DNA of 64,000 nt. Origin: Dechloromonas hankyongensis (GTDB taxonomy: Bacteria; Pseudomonadota; Gammaproteobacteria; Burkholderiales; Rhodocyclaceae). The notes below the pieces were generated by a model. It saw only the letters and a program-made list of their open reading frames with translations, made no database searches and had not been told where the DNA came from. The stretch lies in contig NZ_JAKLTN010000002.1 of NCBI RefSeq assembly GCF_022012295.1, positions 62,001 to 126,000 on the forward strand. The letters are read 5' to 3'. This document shows positions 1 through 10,141 of the stretch, in pieces (positions within the stretch are counted from its first letter, which is position 1; each line of letters begins with the position of its first letter). The position numbers and the translations under genes were made by a program.

Positions 1-662
1 TGGCAATGGATGGGCAGGTTAAGCTGCTCGGACAGTGTGAGGATGCGCTCGAAGGTTGCGTCAGACACGGTGTAGGGCGCATGCGGGGCGAGGCAGAACT
101 CGATCAGCGGGTTGCCCAGCCAGTCCTGGCGGACGGCCAGGCCCTTGCTGATGTAATCGGCCGCGTCGCTGGCGTAGGGGGTGGGGAATTCCAGCGTGGT
201 GATGCCCAGCGTGGCGCGCATGCCGAATTCGCTGGCGGCGCTGGCGGCGGCATCAGGATAGAAATACATGTCGTTGAAACAGGTGATGCCGCCCTTGAGC
301 ATCTCTGCGCAGGCCAGGCGGGTGCCGTCGTACACGAACTGCGGCGACATGTGGGTGCCTTCGATCGGCCAGATGTGCTTCTGCAGCCAGTCCATCAGCG
401 GCAGGTCGTCGGCGATGCCGCGCATCAGGGTCATCGCGGCGTGGGTGTGCAGGTTGATCAGGCCGGGAATGAGGATGTGGCCCGGCAGTTTGACGTGCCG
501 TGCCGGCGCGAACCGGGCGCGCGCCTCGCGGGTGGGCAGCACGGCGACGATACGCTCGTTGTGTACTGCGACGGCGTGGTTGTTCAGGGTGGTGTCCGAA
601 TCGACCGTGGCGATCCAGCGGGCTTCGATCAACAGGTCGATGGCTTCTGGTATTGTTGTCAT
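1..662 (-). CDS. TRZ/ATZ-family amidohydrolase, MtaD-like (partial, 3' end outside window)
   Basis: The reverse strand reads from an ATG at 662 to the window edge without a stop, giving about 220 N-terminal residues. The protein has the composite-domain start typical of cytosine deaminase/5-methylthioadenosine deaminase relatives and a GLINLHTHAAMTLMRG segment, the metal-binding HxH of the amidohydrolase superfamily, followed by WPIEG and an APHAPYT motif. The family deaminates 5'-methylthioadenosine or S-adenosylhomocysteine; the exact substrate cannot be settled from this part. It is divergent from gyrA, and the 98 bases between them hold both promoters. The missing C-terminus lies beyond base 1. 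Confidence 0.85.
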   Translation of the reverse strand, partial: MTTIPEAIDLLIEARWIATVDSDTTLNNHAVAVHNERIVAVLPTREARARFAPARHVKLPGHILIPGLINLHTHAAMTLMRGIADDLPLMDWLQKHIWPIEGTHMSPQFVYDGTRLACAEMLKGGITCFNDMYFYPDAAASAASEFGMRATLGITTLEFPTPYASDAADYISKGLAVRQDWLGNPLIEFCLAPHAPYTVSDATFERILTLSEQLNLPIHC

Positions 663-696
663 GAAAAACGGGGTCTGTGCGTTGAGAGGGGCGTGT

Positions 697-702
697 TAAA
701 AT
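697..702 (+). promoter_or_regulatory. Possible -10 element of gyrA
   Basis: TAAAAT lies 59 bases before the gyrA start, in the 98-base gap between two divergent genes. No convincing -35 hexamer stands at the usual 16-18 base distance, so this is a weak call. Confidence 0.3.
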
Positions 703-760
703 AGCAAATTACGCTCGATTCAACCAACAAAGTGCCGCTTAGCCGGTGCGGATGTGAGAC

Positions 761-3397
761 ATGGACCAATTCGCCAAAGAAACATTGCCGATCAGCCTCG
801 AAGACGAGATGCGGCGTTCCTATCTCGATTACGCGATGAGCGTGATCGTCGGCCGGGCGCTGCCGGATGCGCGCGACGGCCTGAAGCCGGTGCATCGCCG
901 CGTGCTGTACGCGATGCACGAGCTGAACAACGACTGGAACAAGGCGTACAAGAAGTCGGCCCGTATCGTTGGCGACGTGATCGGTAAGTACCACCCGCAC
1001 GGCGATACCGCGGTGTACGACACCATCGTCCGCATGGCGCAGGATTTCTCGCTGCGCTACATGCTGGTCGACGGCCAGGGCAACTTCGGATCGGTCGACG
1101 GCGACAACGCCGCCGCCATGCGTTACACCGAAGTGCGCATGGCCAAGATCGGCCATCAACTGCTGGAAGACCTGGACAAGGAAACGGTCGATTTCGGGCC
1201 CAACTACGACGGTTCAGAGCAGGAGCCGCTGGTCATGCCGGCGCGCATTCCGAACCTGTTGATCAACGGTTCGTCGGGTATCGCGGTCGGCATGGCGACC
1301 AATATTCCGCCGCACAACCTGAACGAAGTCATTGCCGGCTGCCTGGCCCTGCTGGAAAACCCGGCCATCAGCATCGAGGACCTGATCCGCTTCATCCCGG
1401 CGCCGGACTTTCCGACCGCCGGCCTGATCTACGGCGTGATGGGCGTGCGCGAGGGTTATCAGACAGGTCGCGGCCGCGTCGTGATGCGCGCCCGCACCCA
1501 TTTCGAGGACATCGGCAAGGGCGATCGCCAGGCGCTGATCGTCGACGAAATCCCGTATCAGGTGAACAAGAAGTCGCTGATCGAGAAGATTGCCGAGCTG
1601 GTCAACGAGAAGAAGATCGAAGGCATCTCGGATATCCGCGACGAGTCCGACAAGTCGGGCATGCGTATCGTCATCGAACTGAAGCGCGGCGAGGTCGGCG
1701 AGGTCATCCTCAACAACCTGTACAAGCAGACGCAATTGCAGGATACCTTCGGCATGAACATGGTGGCACTGGTCGACGGCCAGCCGCGCCTGCTCAACCT
1801 GAAGCAGATGCTCGAATGCTTCCTGTCGCATCGCCGCGAAGTGGTGACCCGGCGCACCGTCTACGAACTGCGCAAGGCGCGCGAACGCGGCCACATCCTC
1901 GAAGGCCTGGCCGTCGCGCTGTCCAACGTCGATGAAATCATCACCCTGATCAAGGCGGCGCCGACGCCGCCGGACGCCAAGCGCAGCCTGATGGAGCGCA
2001 CCTGGCGCAGCCCGGTGGTCGAGGAGATGCTGGTCCGTGCCGCCTCCGACGCCTCGCGCCCGGAAGGTCTGGCCCCCGAGTTCGGCCTGTCGGCCCAGGG
2101 CTATCGCCTCTCCGACGCCCAGGCACAAGCCATCCTCGAACTGCGCCTGCAGCGCCTGACCGGCCTCGAGCAGGACAAGATCGTCGGCGAGTACCGCGAC
2201 GTGATGGCCAAGATTCTCGATCTGCTCGACATTCTGGCCAAGCCGGCCCGTATCACCGAAATCATCGTCGGCGAACTGACGGCCATCCGCGACCAGTTCG
2301 GCGACGAGCGCCGTTCTGAAATCGTGCTGCACACGCAGGAACTGGGCATCGAGGACTTCATCACGCCGATGGACATGGTCGTTACCCTGTCGCACGGCGG
2401 CTACGTCAAGGCCCAGCCGCTGGCCGACTACCGCGCCCAGCGCCGCGGCGGTCGCGGCAAGCAGGCGGCGGCGATCAAGGACGAGGATTTCGTCGATCAC
2501 CTGTTCGTCGCCAACACGCACGACTACATCCTGTGCTTCTCGAACCGTGGCCGCTGCTACTGGCTCAAGGTTTACGAAGCGCCGCAGGGCAGCCGCAACA
2601 GCCGCGGCAAGCCGATCGTCAATCTCTTCCCGCTGGAAGAGGGCGAACGCATCAACGCCGTGCTGCCGGTCAAGGAATTCGCCGACGACAAATTCATCTT
2701 CATGGCCACCCGCGACGGCACGGTCAAGAAGACGCCGTTGTCCGATTTCTCCAACCCGCGCAAGGCCGGCATCATCGCCGTCGACTTGCTCGATGACGAC
2801 TACCTGATCGGCGTCGAATTGACCACCGGCCAGAGCGACATCGTGCTGGTGTCCGACGCCGGCAAGGCGGTCTGGTTCGACGAAGAAGACGTTCGTCCGA
2901 TGGGCCGCGGTGCCCGCGGTGTGCGCGGCATGAAGCTGCAGGAAGGGCAGACCGTCATTTCACTGCTCGTCGCCGAAAGCGACCAGCAGACCGTGCTGGT
3001 CGCCACCGAAAACGGCTTCGGCAAGCGCACCGTACTTGCCGACTTCCGCCACTCCGGCCGCGGCACGCAGGGCGTCAAAGCGATTGCCGACAGCGAGCGC
3101 AACGGTATCGTCATCGGCGCCAAGCTGGTCAATGACGAAGACGAAGTGATGCTGATCACCACCGGCGGCGTGCTGATCCGCACCCGCGTCGCGGAAATCC
3201 GCGGCATGGGCCGGGCGACGCAGGGCGTCACCTTGATTTCCCTCGACGACGGCGAGAAACTGGCCGGGCTGGAAAAGGTGGCCGAGTCGGTCGCCGAGGT
3301 GGAAGCTGAAGTTGAAGGTGGCGGCGTTGCATCCGATGCCGCCGATGCCGCACCGACCGACAATGCAGCCGACAACAACGAAGGTGGAGAGTCCTGA
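761..3397 (+). CDS. gyrA: DNA gyrase subunit A
   Basis: This 878-residue protein is the breakage-reunion subunit of DNA gyrase, which introduces negative supercoils with GyrB. The N-terminal domain carries the catalytic Tyr122 (AAAMRYTEV) and the quinolone-pocket helix [11 protein letters not shown] with Thr83 and Asp87 in E. coli-like numbering. Position 83 is Thr rather than Ser. The C-terminal beta-pinwheel contains the GyrA box QRRGGRG, which separates gyrase from topoisomerase IV. The last 40 residues form an acidic Ala/Glu/Asp-rich tail. The start has only a weak Shine-Dalgarno sequence, but the N-terminus aligns with the family. The stop codon overlaps the serC start (ATGA). Confidence 0.98.
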   Translation: MDQFAKETLPISLEDEMRRSYLDYAMSVIVGRALPDARDGLKPVHRRVLYAMHELNNDWNKAYKKSARIVGDVIGKYHPHGDTAVYDTIVRMAQDFSLRYMLVDGQGNFGSVDGDNAAAMRYTEVRMAKIGHQLLEDLDKETVDFGPNYDGSEQEPLVMPARIPNLLINGSSGIAVGMATNIPPHNLNEVIAGCLALLENPAISIEDLIRFIPAPDFPTAGLIYGVMGVREGYQTGRGRVVMRARTHFEDIGKGDRQALIVDEIPYQVNKKSLIEKIAELVNEKKIEGISDIRDESDKSGMRIVIELKRGEVGEVILNNLYKQTQLQDTFGMNMVALVDGQPRLLNLKQMLECFLSHRREVVTRRTVYELRKARERGHILEGLAVALSNVDEIITLIKAAPTPPDAKRSLMERTWRSPVVEEMLVRAASDASRPEGLAPEFGLSAQGYRLSDAQAQAILELRLQRLTGLEQDKIVGEYRDVMAKILDLLDILAKPARITEIIVGELTAIRDQFGDERRSEIVLHTQELGIEDFITPMDMVVTLSHGGYVKAQPLADYRAQRRGGRGKQAAAIKDEDFVDHLFVANTHDYILCFSNRGRCYWLKVYEAPQGSRNSRGKPIVNLFPLEEGERINAVLPVKEFADDKFIFMATRDGTVKKTPLSDFSNPRKAGIIAVDLLDDDYLIGVELTTGQSDIVLVSDAGKAVWFDEEDVRPMGRGARGVRGMKLQEGQTVISLLVAESDQQTVLVATENGFGKRTVLADFRHSGRGTQGVKAIADSERNGIVIGAKLVNDEDEVMLITTGGVLIRTRVAEIRGMGRATQGVTLISLDDGEKLAGLEKVAESVAEVEAEVEGGGVASDAADAAPTDNAADNNEGGES

Positions 3398-4482
3398 TGA
3401 GCCGTATCTGGAATTTCAGCGCCGGTCCGGCTGCACTTCCCGAAGAAGTCCTTCAGCAGGCCCAGGCGGAACTGCTTGATTGGCACGGTGCCGGCTGCAG
3501 CGTGATGGAGATGAGCCATCGCGGCAAGGAGTTCATGTCCATCCTCGACCAGGCCGAAGCCGATCTGCGTGAATTGATGGGCATCCCCGAGCAGTACAAG
3601 GTGCTCTTCCTGCAGGGTGGGGCGACGCAGCAGTTCGCGCAGATTCCGATGAACCTGCTGGCCGGCCGCTCGGCCGACTACATCGTGACCGGCTCGTGGT
3701 CGAAAAAAGCTTTCAAGGAAGCACAGCGCGTCGGCAACGTGCGCTGCGCGGCGACCACCGAGAGCAGCGGCTTCACCCGCCTGCCGGTGGCCGAGGAAAT
3801 CAGGCTCGACCCGTTCGCCGCCTACCTGCACGTGTGCACCAATGAGACCATCCACGGCGTCGAGATTCCCGCCCACCGCATCGCCGATACCGGCGTGCCG
3901 CTGGTCGTCGACATGTCGTCGCACATCCTGTCGCGGCCGGTCAATGTCGAGAAATTCGGCCTGATCTACGCCGGTGCCCAGAAGAATATCGGCCCTTCCG
4001 GCCTGACTCTGGTCATCGTTCACCGTGACCTGCTCGGCATGGCACCGCTGACCATCCCGACGGTCATGGATTATGCGGTGATGGCCGAAAACGGCTCGAT
4101 GCTCAATACGCCGCCGACCTACGGCATCTACATTGCCGGCCTGGTCTTCCAGTGGCTGAAGCGCCAGGGCGGTCTGGAAGGCATGGCCGCGATCAACGAC
4201 GCCAAGGCCCGCCTGTTGTACGACTGCATCGACCAGTCCGGCGGTTTTTACACCAACCCGGTCGATCCGGATTGCCGCTCGGCGATGAACGTGCCTTTCG
4301 TGCTGGCCGATGCGGAACTCGATGCCAAATTCCTGGCCGAATCCAAGGCGGCGGGTCTGGCTTCGCTGAAAGGCCACAAGTCGGTGGGCGGCATGCGCGC
4401 TTCGATCTACAACGCCGTACCGCTGGCCGGCGTGCAGGCGCTGGTCGATTTCATGAACGATTTCGCCAAACGCAACGGGTAA
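3397..4482 (+). CDS. serC: Phosphoserine aminotransferase
   Basis: SerC is a PLP enzyme that converts 3-phosphohydroxypyruvate to phosphoserine, and also acts in pyridoxine synthesis. The 361 residues open with the family hallmark [10 protein letters not shown]. The PLP-binding Lys196 lies in [12 protein letters not shown], and [10 protein letters not shown] is also typical. The length is normal for a class V aminotransferase. The ATG overlaps the gyrA stop by one base, so the two are probably translationally coupled. It is the first gene of the serC-pheA-hisC-tyrA block known as part of a mixed-function supraoperon in many beta- and gammaproteobacteria. Confidence 0.97.
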   Translation: MSRIWNFSAGPAALPEEVLQQAQAELLDWHGAGCSVMEMSHRGKEFMSILDQAEADLRELMGIPEQYKVLFLQGGATQQFAQIPMNLLAGRSADYIVTGSWSKKAFKEAQRVGNVRCAATTESSGFTRLPVAEEIRLDPFAAYLHVCTNETIHGVEIPAHRIADTGVPLVVDMSSHILSRPVNVEKFGLIYAGAQKNIGPSGLTLVIVHRDLLGMAPLTIPTVMDYAVMAENGSMLNTPPTYGIYIAGLVFQWLKRQGGLEGMAAINDAKARLLYDCIDQSGGFYTNPVDPDCRSAMNVPFVLADAELDAKFLAESKAAGLASLKGHKSVGGMRASIYNAVPLAGVQALVDFMNDFAKRNG

Positions 4483-4486
4483 GCGC

Positions 4487-5590
4487 ATGAGCGACCAGAC
4501 ACAAAACGACTTGCAGAAGGCGCTGTCCGGCGTGCGTGCCGACATCGACCGCATCGACGGCGAACTGCTCAAGCTGCTCAACGAGCGGGCGCGTTGCGCG
4601 CAGAAGGTCGGTGAGATCAAGGCCGAACACGGCGAGGCCGGGCATATCTACCGTCCGGAGCGTGAGGCGCAGGTGCTGCGCCGCCTGCAGGACACCAATC
4701 CAGGTCCCTTGCCCGGCGAGAACATCACCTTCTTCTTCCGCGAAGTGATGTCGGCCTGTCTGGCGCTCGAAGAGCCGCTGGGCATCGCTTTCCTCGGGCC
4801 GCTCGGCACTTTCTCGGAATCGGCGGCGACCAAGCATTTCGGCCACGCTGCCCGTCTGCTGCCGCAGGGCGCAATTGATGATGTTTTCCGTGAAGTCGAA
4901 TCCGGTCACGCCCATTACGCCGTCGTTCCGGTCGAAAATTCGACCGAGGGGGCCGTCGGGCGCACCATGGATCTGCTGCTGTCGACGCCGCTGAAAATCT
5001 GCGGTGAGGTCGTGCTGCGCATCCACCAGAACCTGCTCTCCAACGAAACCGATTTCAGCAAGATCACCAAGGTCTATTCGCACGCCCAGTCGCTGGCGCA
5101 GTGCCATGAATGGCTGAACCGCATGCTGCCCAAGGCGCAGCGGATTTCGGTCGGCAGCAACGCCCAGGCCGCCCAGAAGGCGGCTGATGAGCCGGGTACG
5201 GCGGCCATCGCTGGCGAAGCGGCAGCGGCGCGCTATAGCCTGCCCAAGCTGGTCGAGAACATCGAGGACGAACCGAACAACACGACCCGCTTCCTGGTCC
5301 TCGGCAAGCACGACGCCGGCGCCTCGGGGCGCGACAAGACTTCGCTGATCATGTCGGCTCCCAACCGCACCGGCGCGCTGCATGAGTTGCTGCAGCCGCT
5401 GTCGCTGGCCGGCGTGTCGATGTGCCGTCTGGAGTCGCGCCCGGCGCGCAACGCCTTGTGGGAATACGTTTTCTACGTCGATATCGAAGGGCATCGCGAC
5501 GAACCGGCCATCAAGGCCGCGCTCGACAAGTTGGCCGCTTCCGCCGCCTACCTGAAAATCCTCGGGTCCTACCCGGTCGCCGTCTATTGA
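4487..5590 (+). CDS. pheA: P-protein: chorismate mutase / prephenate dehydratase
   Basis: This bifunctional enzyme makes phenylpyruvate from chorismate. Residues 1-95 form an AroQ-type chorismate mutase (GELLKLLNERARCAQKVGEIK). Residues about 99-280 are the prephenate dehydratase, with AFLGPLGTFSESA, the VPVENSTEGAVG segment and the catalytic NTTRFLVLG. The C-terminal part from about residue 285 is an ACT domain with GALHE and ESRP, the phenylalanine feedback site. The 367-residue length is normal. It starts four bases after the serC stop, in line with one operon. Confidence 0.96.
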   Translation: MSDQTQNDLQKALSGVRADIDRIDGELLKLLNERARCAQKVGEIKAEHGEAGHIYRPEREAQVLRRLQDTNPGPLPGENITFFFREVMSACLALEEPLGIAFLGPLGTFSESAATKHFGHAARLLPQGAIDDVFREVESGHAHYAVVPVENSTEGAVGRTMDLLLSTPLKICGEVVLRIHQNLLSNETDFSKITKVYSHAQSLAQCHEWLNRMLPKAQRISVGSNAQAAQKAADEPGTAAIAGEAAAARYSLPKLVENIEDEPNNTTRFLVLGKHDAGASGRDKTSLIMSAPNRTGALHELLQPLSLAGVSMCRLESRPARNALWEYVFYVDIEGHRDEPAIKAALDKLAASAAYLKILGSYPVAVY

Positions 5591-5600
5591 GGAACGCTTC

Positions 5601-6689
5601 ATGAGTCTTGCCGAGCAAGCCCTATCCTACGTCCGCGCCATTTCGCCCTATCAGCCGGGCAAGCCGATCACCGAACTGGCCCGCGAGATGGGCATTCCGG
5701 TCGACAGCATCGTCAAGCTGGCCTCCAACGAAAATCCGCTGGGCATGAGCCCGAAGGCGCGCGTGGCCGTGGAAAAGGCGATCAGCGGCGTCGAACGCTA
5801 TCCTGACCAGTTCGACCTGATCGCCAAGGTCGCCAAACGCTGCGCAGTCGGCCAGAATCAGGTGGTTCTGGGCAACGGCTCGAACGACGTGCTCGACCTG
5901 ATCGCCCGCGTTTTCCTGGCGCCGGGGCGTTCCGCCGTCTTTGCTCAGCATGCTTTCGCCGTTTATCCGCTGGCCACCTTGTCCACCGGTGCCGAGCTGA
6001 TCGTCACGCCGGCCAAGAACTACGGTCATGACCTCGATGCCATGCGTGCCGCCATCCGCCCGGATACCCGCATTGTGTGGATCGCCAACCCGAACAACCC
6101 GACCGGCAATTTCCTGCCTTACGCCGAGGTGCGTGCCTTCCTCGAAAGCGTCCCTAAGGATGTGGTGGTCGTCCTCGACGAGGCCTACAACGAGTACATT
6201 CCGGCGGCCGAGCGCGTCGATACGGCTGGCTGGCTCAAGGATCTCCCGAATCTGCTGATCTGCCGCACCCTTTCCAAGATATATGGACTGGCCGGCCTGC
6301 GTATCGGCTACGGCCTGGCCTCGCCTGAGGTGGCCGATCTGATGAACCGGGTTCGCCAGCCGTTCAACGTCAATAACCTGGCTCTGGCCGGTGCGCTGGC
6401 GGCACTGGACGATCACGAATTCCTCAATGCCAGCTACGAACTAAACCGTCGCGGCATGGAGCAACTGGTCGCTGCCTTGAAACGACTGAATCTCGAATAC
6501 ATCCCGTCTTGCGGCAACTTCGTGACATTCCGCGCTGGCGATGCCGCTACGGTGAATCAGAAGCTGCTCAAGCAGGGTGTCATCGTCCGTCCGATCGGCG
6601 GTTACGGCTTGCCCGAATGGCTGCGTGTCACCATCGGCACCGAGGTGGAGAATGTCCGCTTCATCGAGGCCCTGGAAAAGGCTCTGTAA
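5601..6689 (+). CDS. hisC: Histidinol-phosphate aminotransferase
   Basis: This is a class I/II PLP aminotransferase of 362 residues. Its start LASNENPLG, the NPNNPTGN motif and the PLP lysine K226 in CRTLSKIYGLAGLRIGYG fit HisC. Its place between pheA and tyrA is typical of the HisC2 type, which also works on aromatic keto acids, so a dual role in histidine and tyrosine/phenylalanine synthesis is likely but inferred. A GAGGAA ribosome-binding site lies nine bases upstream. The stop codon is followed directly by the tyrA ATG. Confidence 0.94.
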   Translation: MSLAEQALSYVRAISPYQPGKPITELAREMGIPVDSIVKLASNENPLGMSPKARVAVEKAISGVERYPDQFDLIAKVAKRCAVGQNQVVLGNGSNDVLDLIARVFLAPGRSAVFAQHAFAVYPLATLSTGAELIVTPAKNYGHDLDAMRAAIRPDTRIVWIANPNNPTGNFLPYAEVRAFLESVPKDVVVVLDEAYNEYIPAAERVDTAGWLKDLPNLLICRTLSKIYGLAGLRIGYGLASPEVADLMNRVRQPFNVNNLALAGALAALDDHEFLNASYELNRRGMEQLVAALKRLNLEYIPSCGNFVTFRAGDAATVNQKLLKQGVIVRPIGGYGLPEWLRVTIGTEVENVRFIEALEKAL

Positions 6690-7571
6690 ATGGACGCCGG
6701 TCTGCCCGAATTCGGCAAGGTTGTCATCTTCGGCACCGGCCTGATCGGCGGCTCGTTTGCGCTCGGCCTCAAGGAGGCGGGCGCGGTGGAAGAGGTGGTC
6801 GGTTTCGGTCGGACGCCGGCGACACTGCGCAAGGCGCAGGAACTCGGCGTGATCGACCGGGCCGGGATCAATCCGGCACACGAGATCGGTGACGCCGACA
6901 TCGTTCTAGTGGCGACCCCGGTGGCCCAGATGCCGGAAATTTTCGAGCGCATCGCACCTTACCTCGGCCCTAACACCATCGTCACCGACGGCGGGTCGAC
7001 CAAGGGCGATGTCGTTGCCGCCGCACGCGCTGCTTTCAGGGGGCATATCGGCAAGTTCGTCCCGGCACACCCGATTGCCGGCGCCGAAAACAGCGGGCCC
7101 GCTGCGGCGCGCTGGGATCTTTACCAGGGGAAGAAGGTCGTCGTCACGCCTCTGCAGGAAAACAACGATGACCGCCTCGACCGAATCAAGCGCGCCTGGT
7201 CGCTGTGCGGGGCGGACATCTATGAACTGACGCCGACAATGCACGACCGGGTGTTCGCTGCTGTCAGCCATCTGCCGCATCTGTTGTCCTTTGCGCTGGT
7301 ACATGACCTCGCTGTGCGCGACGACGCCGACCTGTTCTTCACCTTCGCCGCCTCAGGATTCCGCGATTTCACGCGCATCGCCGCCAGTCATCCCGAAATG
7401 TGGCGGGATATCTGCCTGGCCAATCGTGAGGCGCTGCTGGGCGAACTCGACTCCTATCGGGCGCAGCTGGATCAACTCCGCGTTGCCCTCGCCAACAATG
7501 ACGGCGATTCGCTCGAGCAGACCTTCAATATCGCGCGACAGGCGCGGCGCAATTGGGCGGGCGAGCAATGA
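6690..7571 (+). CDS. tyrA: Prephenate dehydrogenase
   Basis: This 293-residue enzyme oxidises prephenate (or arogenate) to the tyrosine precursor with NAD(P)+. The Rossmann GxGxxG (FGTGLIGGS) lies at residues 14-22, and the AHPIAGAENSG segment is the conserved substrate-site region. There is no fused chorismate mutase and no ACT domain, as usual in Betaproteobacteria. Its ATG immediately follows the hisC stop. In related genomes the next gene is aroA; here galE and the glycan cluster follow instead, so tyrA marks the left end of an interruption of the block. Confidence 0.94.
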   Translation: MDAGLPEFGKVVIFGTGLIGGSFALGLKEAGAVEEVVGFGRTPATLRKAQELGVIDRAGINPAHEIGDADIVLVATPVAQMPEIFERIAPYLGPNTIVTDGGSTKGDVVAAARAAFRGHIGKFVPAHPIAGAENSGPAAARWDLYQGKKVVVTPLQENNDDRLDRIKRAWSLCGADIYELTPTMHDRVFAAVSHLPHLLSFALVHDLAVRDDADLFFTFAASGFRDFTRIAASHPEMWRDICLANREALLGELDSYRAQLDQLRVALANNDGDSLEQTFNIARQARRNWAGEQ

Positions 7572-7612
7572 TGCCGCACTCTGCTCATGGCGCGGATAAA
7601 GGGGGGGCGTCG

Positions 7613-8620
7613 ATGATTCTTGTTACCGGCGGGGCAGGCTACATCGGTTCCCATACCTGCGTCGAACTGCTCAACGCGGGACACGAAGTCGTTGTCTTCG
7701 ACAACTTTTCGAACAGTCATCCGGAGGCCTTGAAGCGCGTCCAGACCATCACCGGCAAGACCTTGCAGCTTGTCAAAGGGGATATCCGCGATCAAGAGGC
7801 GTTGGAGGATACGATTCGCAGCTTCGGCTGCTCGTCGGTCATCCACTTTGCCGGTCTGAAGGCAGTTGGAGAATCGGTTGAAAAGCCGCTCGAGTACTAC
7901 GACAACAATGTCGTCGGTACGCATCGTCTGCTGCGGGCCATGGGCAACTGCGGGGTCAAGACCCTGGTTTTCAGTTCATCGGCAACAGTCTATGGCGAAC
8001 CTCAATTCCTGCCGCTGACCGAAGATCACCCGCTGTCGGCAACCAATCCGTACGGGCGCACCAAACTGGTCATCGAAGACATGCTGCGCGACCTGTATCA
8101 TTCGGACCCCTCGTGGCAGATCGGCATCCTACGCTACTTCAATCCGGTAGGGGCGCATGAAAGCGGACTCATCGGCGAGGATCCGCAGGGTATTCCGAAC
8201 AACTTGATGCCTTTCGTCGCACAGGTGGCTGTTGGGCGTCGGGAGTGTCTCAAGATTTGGGGGGGCGATTATCCGACGCCGGATGGTACAGGTGTGCGTG
8301 ATTATATTCATGTCGTAGATTTGGCTGTTGGGCATTTAAAAGCGCTGCATTGTTTAAAGGCTTCGCAATGTTTTGAGGCTAATTTGGGAACTGGTAATGG
8401 CTATAGCGTGCTTGACGTAATAAAAGCTTTTAGAGCTGTTAGCGGCAGGGCAATTCCCTATCAACTTACTCAGCGCCGTGCAGGAGATGTAGCTGAGTGT
8501 TATGCAGCGACTGAGTATGCATCCAAACTTCTTGGTTGGCACGCTAAACGTAACCTAATGTCGATGTGTGCTGATGCATGGCGTTGGCAGCAAGCAAATC
8601 CCAATGGATTCAACGATTGA
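7613..8620 (+). CDS. galE: UDP-glucose 4-epimerase (mosaic composition)
   Basis: The 335-residue protein is an extended short-chain dehydrogenase that interconverts UDP-glucose and UDP-galactose, or their N-acetyl forms. It shows the NAD-binding VTGGAGYIGSH at the N-terminus, SSSATVYG, and the catalytic Y147xxxK151 in NPYGRTK. The ATG at 7613 was chosen because the family starts there and a G-rich stretch precedes it; the frame is open further upstream. The gene starts 41 bases after tyrA. The first two thirds have host-like GC. From about base 8230-8290 the codon choice becomes AT-rich (about 57% GC in 8161-8220 against about 42% in 8281-8340 by hand count), which marks the island edge. Confidence 0.94.
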   Translation: MILVTGGAGYIGSHTCVELLNAGHEVVVFDNFSNSHPEALKRVQTITGKTLQLVKGDIRDQEALEDTIRSFGCSSVIHFAGLKAVGESVEKPLEYYDNNVVGTHRLLRAMGNCGVKTLVFSSSATVYGEPQFLPLTEDHPLSATNPYGRTKLVIEDMLRDLYHSDPSWQIGILRYFNPVGAHESGLIGEDPQGIPNNLMPFVAQVAVGRRECLKIWGGDYPTPDGTGVRDYIHVVDLAVGHLKALHCLKASQCFEANLGTGNGYSVLDVIKAFRAVSGRAIPYQLTQRRAGDVAECYAATEYASKLLGWHAKRNLMSMCADAWRWQQANPNGFND

Positions 8621-8694
8621 GTGCATTTAATATCAATGTAGAGACACTCCATTGTGAATTTTATTATTTCGTTGATCTTCAGGCATAGATTACT

Positions 8695-10116
8695 TTGCTG
8701 ATTCGACACGGTTTCTACTACCTATTGGCTCGAGGAGGGCCAGGGGCGTTGAATTTTTGCGCTCTTATCATTTTCTCCCGTTTATTGTCGGTAGAAGAAT
8801 ATGGACTCTATTCAGTCGCTGTTGCGGCAATTGGACTGATCAACGTGTTAGCTTTTCAATGGCTTCAATTGGTGCTTGCACGTTTTTTACCAATAGCAGG
8901 TGAAGATGTTTTAGTTACCAAGGCCAATGTACTTGCCCTATTCGTGACCTTGTCGACTGTGGTTGGTATTCTTGCGATGGGGTTTGTGTTATTTGGCAAT
9001 ACCGATTTCTCGCCGGTATTTGGCATACTTGCGTTGCTGCTTGCATTATATATGTCTTGGACTGAAATGACATTGGCTACTATGTCAGTGCTGTTCCAGC
9101 ATGGGCTGTATGGCAAGCTTCTTGGTTTGCGTAGTGCGGTCTCACTAATTGTTGGATGGGGGTTGGCTTATAATGGTTGGGGGGCAACGGCGCCAATGCT
9201 GGGGCTATTGGCAGGTTTCTTTTTTGCAGATCGAATATTTGGTATTCGAGTGTGGCGTGGAGTTCGTCTTCAATGGCCTGCTAAAGAGAAACTTCGGCAA
9301 TATTCGTTCTATGGCTTACCTCTGGCGGCCACATTTGCACTGAATTGGGTTATTTCGAGTTCTGATCGTCTAATTATCGCAGCGATGCTGGGAGAGGCGA
9401 CGACTGGAATCTATAGCGTTGGTTACGATCTTTCTCAGCAAACGCTTGGGTTAATATTTACCATTATTCACACGGCAGCTTATCCACTCTTGCTTAGGGC
9501 ATTAGAAAATAAGGGTAAAGAAGCTGCCGTGCACCAATTGCGTAGCAATGGGGAGATGATTATTACTATTGCTATGGTTTCTTCGGCCACCTTTCTGGCA
9601 ATTTCTTCTCCGATGGTAGATCTTCTGGTCGGTGACGAGTTTCGTCTTGGCGTCAAGGAATTGATGCCGCTTATTATCCCGGCCGCGGCAATGGCTGGGA
9701 TGAAATCATTTTACTTTGACCTACCGTTTCATTTAGTCAAGCGTTCATCCTGGCTGGTTTCAATCGCGCTATTGACCGCATTTATCAATGTGGTTTTTAA
9801 CTTCATTTTGATTCCTGAATACGGTATGGCGGGAGCTGCTTGGGCGACCTTGGTCGCCTATGCGGTTGCGACATTTGCTAGCGCCCTGTTCGCACCTAGA
9901 TGTTTTCCCATGCCAGGCGTCGTCACGATACTAATGAAGTCCAGTATTTGCGCTGTTGCCGTCGGGCTGGGGGGCTACATAGCGCGAAGCATGGTGCAGG
10001 AGGTATTGCCTCAAATTTTTATGGGAATATTCGCGTCATTTGTGATTTTTGCGGTGTTTTCTGTTTTTTTTAATTTATTCGACGTGAGAAAAAGCGTAGT
10101 TAAATTATTCGCTTAA
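8695..10116 (+). CDS. Polysaccharide flippase (Wzx/MATE-like, oligosaccharide flippase family)
   Basis: This 473-residue, very hydrophobic protein has about 12-14 predicted membrane segments and opens with an ARGGPGALNF...LLSVEEYGLYS pattern, typical of the polysaccharide biosynthesis/flippase family. Such proteins move undecaprenyl-linked oligosaccharides across the inner membrane. The start is a TTG at 8695; an in-frame stop at 8686 leaves only this or a nearby alternative start. The gene is AT-rich compared with the core genome. It is the only flippase in the cluster, and no Wzy polymerase is visible next to it. Confidence 0.85.
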   Translation: MLIRHGFYYLLARGGPGALNFCALIIFSRLLSVEEYGLYSVAVAAIGLINVLAFQWLQLVLARFLPIAGEDVLVTKANVLALFVTLSTVVGILAMGFVLFGNTDFSPVFGILALLLALYMSWTEMTLATMSVLFQHGLYGKLLGLRSAVSLIVGWGLAYNGWGATAPMLGLLAGFFFADRIFGIRVWRGVRLQWPAKEKLRQYSFYGLPLAATFALNWVISSSDRLIIAAMLGEATTGIYSVGYDLSQQTLGLIFTIIHTAAYPLLLRALENKGKEAAVHQLRSNGEMIITIAMVSSATFLAISSPMVDLLVGDEFRLGVKELMPLIIPAAAMAGMKSFYFDLPFHLVKRSSWLVSIALLTAFINVVFNFILIPEYGMAGAAWATLVAYAVATFASALFAPRCFPMPGVVTILMKSSICAVAVGLGGYIARSMVQEVLPQIFMGIFASFVIFAVFSVFFNLFDVRKSVVKLFA

Positions 10117-10141
10117 ATACCGAATTGGGAAGGCACGACAA

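Noticed and set aside
998-1024. Thr83 in GyrA as a quinolone-resistance change
   Set aside because: Thr at this place is the natural state in several Proteobacteria such as pseudomonads, and Asp87 is intact. The sequence alone does not show an acquired mutation.
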